Shown: piece by piece, positions 39,567 to 51,500 of the stretch | How the letters are laid out: every line of letters begins with the position of its first letter | How positions within the stretch are numbered: the first letter of the stretch is position 1 | Assembly (NCBI GenBank): GCA_946811185.2 | Contig: OX328101.1 | Location: 18,646,122 to 18,710,121, forward strand | Length of the DNA stretch: 64,000 nucleotides | Source: Hippopus hippopus | Taxonomy: Eukaryota; Mollusca; Bivalvia; Cardiida; Cardiidae | Direction of reading: 5' to 3' | Program-made: the position numbers and the translations under genes | Notes under the pieces: model-generated | What the model saw: only the letters and a program-made list of their open reading frames with translations | Told to the model about the DNA's origin: nothing | Databases searched by the model: none

Positions 39567-42500
39567 CTGAAAGACATGACAAACTGATATGAGCCATGCT
39601 CTGGGAGAAGGGGGCTTCATGTATCTGCAAAAAATAGTTTCAACCCAGATCAGCCTGCATAGTCCATGCAGGCCAACCTGGGCCAAAACTTTTTGCTATT
39701 GATCTATTTTCTGCAGTTCATAAGGACCAGAGTCCCACATAATTCAGTCAATTGTTATACAAGAAGGATATTATGGGTCCTTAATACTGTGATAACTTGC
39801 TTGGTATCATGCATCAAAGAGATGCATTAAGCCCCCTTTTGCCACAGCATGACTCAAATGTAATAAAAACACGACCTCTTAAAATCTTCATGCACCCTGA
39901 TTTTGTTACCAATCTTTCAAAAAAAATCTTTCCACAAACTGACAATCCATTCGAAACACCAAATACACTGTACATATGTTTCTCAAAAAAAAAAGTATTT
40001 TTGTCGCAAGTTGATTCTAATCAGCTTCAAAAGCCTTATCGCCAACTACTGTGACTAAACCCTTTACCACACAATCCCGACTTTTGAAAATTTCCCACAA
40101 TGTTTTCTACCCTTCCAAAAAACAAATTTCACAATTGTCTGCAAATGCTTTCAATTTTGACCAGTCCAAAATTTTGTTGTTTGCTGGAGTTAATTGATCT
40201 TGAAATGTAAGGTTATGTTGATATTGAACTTTTCTAATCCAAGACAGTAAAAGCTTTCCTAATACTCTTCATTTTATTTTCATCAGTGAATTACTGGGAT
40301 TTCACAGTGAGTAACACCACTAGTGGTGATTAATATGGTATCATCACTAGTGACGATATAGTGTTAGAATGTTTGCTGGAACTACGTTTTCTAAATTGCT
40401 ATCATTGTACCATTCTTGATAATAATTAGAATAAAAAAAGGGTGAATTAGGAATATAATAAAAAGGATAATCAACTGGTTGTGTATGATATTAAAAATCT
40501 GTCATTCAAATGGGGTTTGATGCCCTTAAAAAACTCGTCCTTCAGACTCATTTTTTTCAACCGCATCACACCCCAGTCTAGTGAGATTTTTAATATCATG
40601 CACAACCGGTTGATTACCCTCTATTTCCTGAACAACTTTACATACCAAGTCAAAAAAACTCTTTTACCTTTCTTATCTCTGGGAGGCAATGTAGGGGGTT
40701 CTGATGAGGGGATCTCAGGAGGGGGTCGTTGTGGCTGTGGGGGTACAGACTGGGTCACAGGCGTGTTAACTGTTGAAGTGAACACTTTGTTGGGATGAGG
40801 TTCACCGGAACTTGCATAAATAGAACCTCGCTGCCCAGTGTTGGTAAATGAGTAGAAATTTTGTTCTTCTAAGGGGTCCAAAACTCCAAGAGGAGCTGCA
40901 AAAAAGTAGTGCACAGATATTCTAACAAAACCCTAGTACAAATTATTACATTTCAATCCAAAAGCTAAATAGCCTTTTTCCTAAAATGTATTTCAGTAAG
41001 ATTACACTCACACTTGTCTCTAAGGAAATCTCTTTTTGTATGCTAAAATATGCATAATGTAAAATGGGGCTCAATGTTAAACCACTGGCATCTATTATGA
41101 CTTTCAATGACTCTATGAAAAAAATAGACTGTTGAAAACATTGCAAGAAAATGGAATATTTCATTTTAGGAGCCGCTTTTTCCATAACCTAAGCCACTTT
41201 TTCCTTAACATTTTCCATCACTTATGGGCATTTTCCTGTGTTCTACATCAAATCATTATCCCTTTACCACACAATCCCCAGTTTTAACGACCCTGAAAGA
41301 AGAAGGCTCCTCCCAGTGTTTTCTACCCAATCAAAGATTGAAGTCATCTTACGAAAGGAAATATATATATCTGGAGAAAAGTTTTTCATACATTAAAAAA
41401 ATATGCAATAAACTATTTGAAACTATAATTTGCCTTTCCTCCAAATATTTCATGGTTACTTTGTTGTTTTGTAGCAATCCCAACAGTCACATCATGGCAT
41501 CCAGAGCACCTACCTATATCTTACTGGATTTTTCATTTCCAGTACGTTGCACAACACTCTTTACAAACCACTGACTGCTTTCCTATCTAAACATCAATGA
41601 AAAGATGTTTAGTGGTGAGACGATTAAATTTCTGTTGCAATGATAAAATACTGGTAATCAGCATGTTCTTCTTCTCCTGCAATGTTTTCTGCTTTTTTAA
41701 ATACAAATTTCATTATCAGAGGCACATTTAATTTGTAGTCTGCAATGCTTTCATTTTAGACCAGTCTAAGATTTTGTCATGTGGTATAGACTTAACTCTT
41801 TACCACACAACAAAATCTTGAAAGCATTTGCAGATGACAAACAAATGTGACTCAAATATTGAAACATGTTTTGGGAAGGGTAGAAAACTTTGTGGGAAAA
41901 GGAGAAATTGCTGGTTACCAGCATTTTCTCCTTTTCTCACAATGTTTTCAAAAGCTTTCTTCTTCAGGGTCGTTAAAAGTCGGGATTGTGTGGTAAAGAG
42001 TTAAGGGTACTTTTGGAAGCAGTCTGCTGCGGGTAAATGTGTTCATCCTTTACAAATTGCACATGATCGTGATAAACAGAACAGACTAGTGTACTGCTTG
42101 TCCAGGTGGTACTCTGATGACTCCATGAGTGAAGGCTGCAAGGCAAGGCCTTTACCAATAAATCTCATGTTTTAACAACCTGAGGCTGAGAGATTTTGGA
42201 CAGATTGAAGGAGAAGGAGATAGTGCTAGTAAATAGCATTTCTTTCTTTTCTGACCCTCTACCCTTTTAATTCTTTACCAGACAACAAAATTGAAAGCAT
42301 TTGCAGATGATATGGCCTGCAATACGCGAAAAAGGGCATTCAGACATTTGCGTAATGTGTCGTCTCGGATCAGCCTGCGCAGTCCGCGCAGGCTAATCCG
42401 AAACGACACTTTCCGTTTTTATGTAATTTTCTGTTTTGCGCAAGTCTACTGTAGCACAAAATCTAATGTAGTCGTAAAGTACCGTCTTGGATTAGCCTGC

Positions 42501-45500
42501 GCAGACTTTTCGCGTGTTGCAAGCCATATATTTAATGTTGCTAAAATGATGATTTCTTCCTTTGATAGGTAAGAAAATACTGTGTGCAATGAAGAAAATG
42601 CTGGTTTCCAGAAACCAGCATTTTCTTCTTTTCCAACAAGGTTTTCAAAAGGCTATCTCCTCAGGGTTGTTAAAACTCCAGTTTGTGTGGTAAAGAGTTA
42701 CGGATGAATCCCTTTGAGCCACAATAAATTTGTTGTCTGCAAATTGGGCAAACCAAACACTTTGTTGCAGGATAAAGATTTATATCATGAAAGCAAATCC
42801 TAAAGACTTACTCTGTCCATTATTGAACATGTCGATCTCCCTTGTCATCAACTGGATGTCAGCCTGTAACTGCAAGTTCTCTCCCCTTAACTTGGTCAAA
42901 TCAACTGCCTGCAATGAGGGAAAAAACTGTCCAGCTAAAGTACTGTGTACATGGATATTTACCGAAAATTTGCAATTCACTAATTACAGACATTTTGCTT
43001 AAGGAAATGTTTGCGAACCCAAGACACTCATTATTTGTTCATATACTCGTGGTAAAATATGCAAACAGAAAAGTTTGCGAATTTTTCAGATGCTCGAAAT
43101 CGCTCGAATTCGCAAAAATTTCCACTTAAACATTATATCAATTGTAAAAAAAGGATGCGTTTACATAACTAGGGATTTTCAGACAGTTTTTCCACTAGGG
43201 GCCTGGAGCCCTTCAAATTCAGAAAGTTGGGACACCTAAATCTATAAAACTGAGAAGTTTGTATGATGTTATTCTTGGTCAAGAAACAGAAAGTAGTGTC
43301 CCTCAGATATGTATACATTTTGTAACAGGATAAATGATACTCTAAATCCTGGCCATGTTTTCTCAACTACTGTGTAATATTAAACTAGAGGCCCTTGAGG
43401 GCCTGAAATTGCTCTACTGGCAGAGATTTTGTTTTTTTTGCTAGCACACATTATGAATTCATGATGCAAAAAGAAAAAAAAACAAAAAAAAAACACAAAA
43501 ATGTGTTCTTACATCAGGGCTTGAGCCCACTAAGACAGCCAGGGTTTTCCTTGACGCATGATTTTGTGCATTTTGATGCATTTTTAAGGAAAATGACCCA
43601 CACTTTTTTCAACAATGTGTCATTGTTGACGCACAAATACGATAAGGGTTACTAACGATCGTATATACTACCGACACTGCTACATCGCGAGCAGATGAAA
43701 AATCTAGAGTATGAAGAGAAAATGGGACGAAACACTGGACTTTTTCTAGAATACCATCAGTCTTTAACTCTTTACCAACCGTTTACCAAACAATCCCTGG
43801 TTTTAACGACCCTGAGAAAAGAAGCCTTCTGAAAACATTGTGGGAAAAGGAGAAAATGCTGGTTACCAGCATTTTCTCCTTTTCCAACGATGTTTTCAAA
43901 AGGCTACTTCCTCAGGGTCGTGAAAAACAGGGATTGTTTTGTACAGGGTTAATTGGGTCTAAACGAAACCAGTCGATCTCTAACTAAAACAATTTGGTTC
44001 TGTCAAAATCAGCGTCATTCTTGCTGTCTGCTAGGAAGAAGAGTCCTTAAACAAATATCAAACGATAAAACACCTGGTAAGAGCACCCAGAAACACATTT
44101 CAAGGTCTCCAGGGTTTACTGTAAGTTACCTAAAGAGATTCATATGATTTCGTTCTTTGAAAACAGGCATGAATGCAACCCCTGTGTCGATACACAGGAA
44201 TCAGCTGTTTAATATTGGTGAAAATTTTCAGCCAAAATGGATATTCTCTATCGAGAAAAACAACAGAGACTTGCCAGTCCAACCGACAACAAGCTGTTTT
44301 CACCAATTAAACAGTTGATTCCTGTGATGAAAATAAAACAATATCTAGGTTGGCGTTACCGATAGCCAAAATCGCCATTGGCGATTAACTTTTTCAGCTG
44401 GCGACTAAAACAACAAAAAGAGCCGATATTGACGATTGTGAAAATGTGATAAGATAAAATTGTCGACCGTGAAATTTTTATCAGTTTTGTATATTGAACG
44501 CTTCCTAATCTGTTAAATCAACGTACGTCAACTTGCTTATCATATACCGGGTATCCTATGCTGATAACCCGTGCATCTCTCTTAACTATCCGATAGACCG
44601 GGTGGGATAGTCTTGTACTATAAATAGAACACATGCGCAATCGCAATTTTTTGGACGCTGTAGTGCTGAACGAATTAATCGAGCTTTTACTTTTGTTTAT
44701 CAAGTAAATTTGACAGCATCAATTGCGGTATTTTTCTGAAATACTTGTCTTTTTAAGCTTTATGTAGCCTCATTAACCCGTTCCCAAACGACAACTTTTT
44801 AGACTTTCAGATTCAAAAAGATCTGCAAAAGGTAAATTCAAAATTGGTACCAATGGACTTAGGTTCCGTGATAAGGAAGAAAACATTATGGGAAAAGGAG
44901 AAAATGCTGGTTACCAGCATTTTCTCCTTTTCCCACAATATTTTCAAAAGCCTTCTTTCCATAGACGTGAAAACCAGGGATTGTTTGGTAAAGGGTTAAA
45001 TTCTTTTCTTGTGAAACATTTTTTTTTGGTTAAAATCTAACGAATACTAGATCTATAATTTCGTCAAATGAGAAATATTGTCGACAGATATTTTTTGGTG
45101 ATCGGCAGGGTCAAGGAGGGCCAAGCGTGAAACGATGTTTCTTGAATCATTTGCAAGACCAAATACATGTGTTTTGGGGTAAATTTTATCAAAAGTGGGG
45201 TTAAACATATCCCTTGCAATGCATGAAATCGATGGTTGATTTGAAGAAAATCTAATTAGTTGTTTAGCAGACGGCACAATTTCAGAAACAACCAGATTGG
45301 GAAAAAAAAAATGCAGACGACAATCAATACATGTAGCTCATGAGGTGTTTTAATTTTGCCTTTGAAAAGGCAGTAAACATTGTAAGAATAGCAGAAAATG
45401 CAGGTTATCATCATTTTCACCTTTTCCTAGCATTTGCAATAGCCTTCTTTCTCAGGGTACCTCAAACTTGGGATTGTATGGTCAAAGGTTAAGTCTGATC

Positions 45501-48500
45501 AAAATACACATATTGTTGAATTTATGGAACTTTAAATAATTCATCAGCCTACAAGCACAGGATTTTGCGGCTCACTTTTGTTGACGTTTTAACACTTTGC
45601 TCTCTATTGTATGTGATGGGAACATCAGAAATATCTAAAGAAGAAAAAAAAATTGAAAGACTTGCAAATTTATATCAGTGCTACAAAGCTATAGATCTAT
45701 ATACTGATCATACATGGCTCAATGTCATGTAATACTCAGGAAATGCCACAATCAAAGACCAAGTCACAGTGATCAGGTTCATCGACATGTTTTGACCGAC
45801 AACAATTCTGGCTACTAAAAATTTTTGGCTGGCGCCAACCTAGAATATAACCCTTTACCACAGAGAGAGGCTGCACAAACTTTGAATTTCAATCCTTGTG
45901 CATCATCAAAACAGTAGCAGTCATGATGATACCCTTGAAAGATAAAAATTACTTAGAAATATGACAGCTTGTCTCCAGCTAAAGCATATTTGCTGGTTAA
46001 GAACAGGTGTAAATAAGGCATACCCCAGATACTCTTTATGAAGAATGTGCTATATAGACTGTGAGCTGCCTCTGGTGTTAGTATGTATCTATCACCATGT
46101 AATATTACATATACAGGGTATACAAAGATTTACAGTGAATAGAAAACACAAAAAAAAACACACACACTTTCATAAATAGTAGCTTTTGTCTAAGCTAATT
46201 ACATTTTGTTGTGACCCCCACAAATTCCAAAATGACCCCCATTATTTTTGACGAGGGGGTCACAATGACCCCCTATTTTTGTTGACAAGGGAAAACCCTG
46301 GACAGCATAAGTAGCAATGGTGAATTGAACAAACTGTGAAAAAAATTGAAGTGTAATTTCTCAAAACTAATTGTTTGGAATCCAGCCAAATTTGACAGGG
46401 TTTCAGTACGCCTTGTATTAAACAATCCTAGCAAATTTCAAAGAAATGTGACTAATAATGTGGACTTTGTTGAGTAAATGATACTAAGTCATCAAATGGC
46501 TGCTTTTCCTGAACAGTTTACTAAATTTTCTTCACTTGTAATAATTAAGAGTTCAATTCCTTGATGAACCAAATAATTGTTTTCAAAATAACTGGATCAA
46601 CACTGTGGACTTCATTGCCTAAACAAGAAATGGAAATTTTCAACTTTGAATGGCTACTTTTCCCATACTGATTGTCAGATTTTTTTCAAAATCAATAGGA
46701 GTTCAAGCTGTTTATGATTTAAAGCAACTGTGCAAGTTTTATGAAAATCCGACCACAAATGCTGACTTCATCACATAAACAAGAAATGGAAATTTTCAAC
46801 TTGAAATGGCTACTTTTCCCATACTGTTTGTTGGATTTTTTTCAAAATCAATAGGGTTCAAGCTACTGATGAGATAAACAAACTGTGAAAATTTCACAAA
46901 AATCTGATTACAAATGCAGACTATCATGTAAACAAGAAATGGAAATTTTCAACCTGAAATGGCTACTTTTCCCATATTAGTTGTTGGATTTTTTTCAAAA
47001 TCAATAGGGTTGAAGCTATTGATAAGATAAACAAACCATGTAAGTTTCACAGAAATCTGACCATAAATGCAAACTTTATCGCGTAAACAAGAAATGGAAA
47101 TTTTCAACTTGAAATGGCTACTTTTCCCATACTGTTCATTGGATTTTTTTCAAAATCAATAGGGTTCAAGCTTTTGATGAGATAAACAAACTGTGCAAGT
47201 TTCACGAAAATCTGACCACAAATGCTGACTTAATCGTGTAAACAAAAAAAAAAACTAACGGACAGATGGACAGACAACAGAAACCACGCCATGACATAAG
47301 CTCTGCTGGCTTTCAGCCAGTAGAGCTAAAAATATATCATAGTCATTGTACACACAATTCCAAAAATTAGACAATTATTAATGAAATTATCTGAGACACT
47401 ATGAATACTTACAGATGGAAAAGGAGCAGTTCTTATTCGTTGCCTGTTATCGGCAGAAATCTGAAGCTGATTGACTTCTTTTTTCAGCTGCTGTAATCGA
47501 TGTTCGGCCGCAGATAAGTCTTCATTCAGTTTCTGCATACGAGACTTCTGATGTGATAACAAAACTGTAATACAAATGGTAGAAGAGTAAGAGGTCATTA
47601 ACTTTCTAGTACCAAAACCATGTAAGCTGACCCTTTACCAAACAACAATTTAGATTTTTCCAATTTGAAAGCACTCGCACACAATATATTCAATGTGGCT
47701 CAAGTGACTAAAAATCCCTTTGGGGGGATAGAAAACATTGTGGGAAATGGAGAAAATGCTGGATACCAGCATTTTCTCCTTTTCCCACAATGTTTTCAAA
47801 AGGGTTGTTAAAACTTGTTATTGTGTGTAAAGGTACAAACCAGGGCCTGTTTTCACCAACCATAATATATTGCAGTCTTAGACTAATTCTAGATTTAGAA
47901 AGAAACACCACTCTAGATAGTCTGGAGCATTTGGTTTAGCGAAAAAGAACTTGTGTTGCTTTAGAAATTTAGAAAATTGTTGAGAATGAGACTAAGAATA
48001 ATATTAAATGCTTGTCCCGTTGGTTTTCAAGCAAAAATTAAAGCCAAAATAGATGTACTCAGAAAGGAAAAAATTCTATAGGAACTTCTTAATGATGGGA
48101 AATCCCACATTTGAGAAAATAAGGAATTTGCTTTCTTGACACCTTTTTCCTATGGGTTTTAAAACATATTTGTTTTTTTTTTTTGTACTGGAGTTCATTA
48201 CCATTTTAACAGCTTAGGCCACATCACAGCAGTCAGTATACCTACACATGTGTTTCCTGGCTTTCTCACACCAGTACTGACACAACTTTCTTTCCAAGTC
48301 ACAGCTACTTTTCTCACATGCATCAGAAGTGAGAGGCGAATAATCACCAGAAAAAAAGTTTGCCTCAACCGGGTATCAAAATTGATACCACCAGGTCACA
48401 AATATACGCTTACCACTGAGCTACCCGGCCAGGCCACACTAGTTTGTATTGTAGGGGTTTAGCATATTAACTGTCAAAACAACTACCTTGTGTATATTCC

Positions 48501-51500
48501 TCCGCATCATCGTGAAGTCCAGGTCTAGACTGTTGCCGACTGGTAACCAATGCAGCTGATGATTCTGAACTAACACTGCTATGACTAGATGAGGGAGAGA
48601 TAAATGGTCGAGGGTTCGGTCTGTAATCTCTATCTCCATGAAATACACTTTCACTGTCACTACAACTTGAGTGCCCGGGACCAGGGGAATGCTCAGGCAC
48701 TACGCACACATTTGGCATTGGAGGGAATTGCAAAAATCCACCCTCCTCATGACTAGGACTAACGCCTAAGTTTATCACAGTTTTGCCTTGTTCTCCAGCA
48801 GGTAAATTGTCACTAAGTTGACCACTTGGGCCTATCACAGAACCATGAGTTAAGACAGAATGGCCACTGGAATTCAAACCAGCAATTTCGTTAAAGTACT
48901 GAATCTGTGATTGCACGGCCCCTTCACGTCTGGCACTTGTTATCTCTACAACTATTGGTTTTATTCCTTGTGGACTTTGAGAATTTGATATGTCATGAGG
49001 TTTGTCTGGCCTGGGCCTCATAAAACTTGGAGAAACCCTGTGATCACTTACAGCACTACTGGAAACTGGAAATGAGCCTGGCAAGGGAGAATGTATAGTT
49101 CTTTCCATATTTGGACTTTTTAAATCAGTCTGTGGGTTAGTATTCACAACAGGGTTAAAAAATATATGAGTTTGTGATGAGTGATTGTATTTTGGAGCAC
49201 CATAACGTTGATCATAATCTTCTGTTGGGGATCTATATTGAGAAGGGACACTTGGTGTAAAGTTCCTGTTCTCCAAGCGGGAAATTGGCAGCTGGAGATC
49301 AGGTGAAAATGCTGAATTCTGGGGATTGTTCTGAAAGTGGGGGTTCTGATAGGGTTTGTGGGGATTAATTGGATGGTAATTCCACCCACTCCTGTCTGTT
49401 GTCACTTGGCTTCCTGCAGTGTGAACTGAACTCCCCTGACCCCGGTCAATTCTGATCTTGTATATAAAGTTTTGAGGTTGCGAGGGGTTTTCTGCTTGAT
49501 CTGCATGTGACTGAATATGCTGCACTTCAATGGGTCTGAGGCTTGGCTTTGCTGGTTGTGTTGGAGAATTCCCTGAGGGCAAGTGCCCGATACAAGAACC
49601 ATGATTGGCTTTTTGCCCCTCAATACCTGTCCTAACATTATTATTGTTACAGTTTATGTGAGGAATAGTTGTGCTTTGATTTCCTCTATACATACTTATA
49701 AACTGATTAAGGTCACTTGGTCTGACAGGAGCCGAAGGTGGACTTCCCTCATCCGACACAGTAATTGGGCCACGATGTCCTGGAACATTAGAAAAACTAT
49801 GACTGGTGTGAAAGGCTGGTCTAGAAGACGCACTGCCAGAACTAGTGTTACTCATATTGCTACCGGAAGAGTCACTTCGAGGCCTAGGTTCAACGACACT
49901 TTCTCCAATTTGCCAGAGTGGATCATTCATACAAGATCCGGGATTGCCATATAAATACTTTGGACTTTCTTGAGCCAAGGTTTCCATACACTTTAGTCTG
50001 TCATTTCCAAACTGTTTAAAAAAAAAAAAAGCAAAAACAATGATACAAAAATATCACATGAATCCTTTGTCCAAAAGAGAAAGTGGATCAGCCAATCAAT
50101 TTGAAGGCTATTTAAGTCTTTACCAAACAACAAAATTTTGGACTAGTCCAAATTGAAAGCAATTGCAGACAACATTGTGAATCACAATTTGAAATTCGAT
50201 TTCGGAAGGGTAGAAAACATTGTGGGAAAAGGAGAAAATGCTGGTTATCAGCATTTTCTTCTTTTCTCACAATGTTTTCAAAAACTTTCTTTCTCAGGGT
50301 CATTAAAAGTCGGGATTGTGTGGTAAAGAGTTAACATGAAATATTACTGACCTTTTACCTGACAATCCCTCCTAGGGGAGAAGAAAATGAATGAAAACAC
50401 TGAGGGAAAAGCAGAAAATCCTGATAACCAACATTTTATCTTTTTCCAACAACCCTGTTCAGGACAAACCCTGTCATTTGAATCATATTTCACTCAATTT
50501 CTGCAACTGCATTTCAATTTGGACAAGTCTACAACTTTTTGAGTTGGTTTAAAAGTAAACAGACCTCACATTTTGTGCCAGCAGATTTTGATCTACAATG
50601 TCTGTAAAGGTAACTTGAGTTGAAATTGGTACTTTCACCCTTTATCAAACAATCTAGTGTTTCTACAAAGCTGATGAAGAAAGTTTTTTAAAAAAACATC
50701 CTAAAAAATGAGAAAATTGCTTGTAAAAAGCTAATTTCTCACAAGGTTTTCTGAGAATTTCAGCTCATTTGTACCAATTTCAAATTTGTCATCTGCAGAT
50801 GCTTTCAATTTGGAAGTGTCCAACATTTGCCTAGAACCACAGTTTCCCATTATAGTACTATAGGCAGGTTTTTGTGTAGGGCCAGTGTCTATTCTAGGAT
50901 ACGCTATTGTGGGATTCACGCTAATTTCTTTCAGTTCTTGTATAAATTCAGACCCAATACATAAACAAGAGGGCCATGATGGCCCTAAAGTCGCTCACCT
51001 GAGTCTTTCGACCAAACATGACCCATTTTCAATCTCTTTTGAGATATCATGACAAAAAATCTACTAAGCTTTCATAATTATTGGACTGAAAATTTGGCCT
51101 CTAGCATATACATAGTCTTTTTCTAGATTTTCTCTCAGTGACCTACTTTTTAGCCAACCATAGCCAATTTTCCCATTGCAGATATTATCAAAACAAAGAT
51201 CCTGACCACCTTTCATACATATTGGACAGAAAATTTGACCTATAGAGCATACACAGGTTTTTTCTAAAATTTGAACTACTGATCTAGTTTCTGACCCAAC
51301 ATGACCGATTTTCGAAGTCATCTGAGATGTCATCAAGTACAACATTCTGACCAACTTTCAAGGAATTTGGACTGAAACTGACCTCTAGAGCGTACACAAG
51401 GTTTTTTTAAGATTTGACCCAGTGACCTAGTTTTTTGCCTGACATGACCCATTTTCAAACTTGTCCAAGATACCATCAAGATAAACATTCTGACCAAATT

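Larger units (their letters stand above)
43539..46301. mobile_element. 2.76-kb TIR element, CCAGGGTTTTCC ends, ACAG target duplication
   Basis: Ends CCAGGGTTTTCCTTGAC and gttgacaagggaaaaccctg; ACAG at 43,535-43,538 and 46,302-46,305. Family H copies inside (43,764; 44,773; 45,250; remnant at 45,848), so ~2.1 kb of its own. Contains a palindrome at 44,196-44,337 (acaggaatcagctgtttaat and its mirror). Its left ~800 bp match 63,437-64,000. No transposase domain recognised. Confidence 0.78.
43382..47333 (+). mobile_element. Helentron-like element, family 2, split by a TIR transposon
   Basis: Opens aactagAGGCCCTTGAGGGC (hairpin) then GCTCTACTGGC. Closes with GCTGGCTTTCAGCCAG then TAGAGCTAAAAAT. 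GCTCTACTGGC/GCCAGTAGAGC are subterminal inverted repeats. The part right of 46,302 is an array of ~154-bp units (tggctacttttcccatactg at 46,651, 46,807, 46,960 and 47,115). Occupies almost the whole TAB2 intron between the two coiled-coil exons. Confidence 0.75.

Noticed and set aside
22748..42572. Shared peptide [17 protein letters not shown] at 22.8 and 42.3 kb
   Set aside because: Both come from the family G2 hairpin in the same frame; no gene structure surrounds them.
45053..45277. Transposase fragment inside the 2.76-kb element
   Set aside because: The 74-codon frame has no recognisable motif and is partly overlapped by a family H copy.
49583..49954. 123-codon plus-strand frame opposite the large TAB2 exon
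   Set aside because: Shadow of the minus-strand coding exon.
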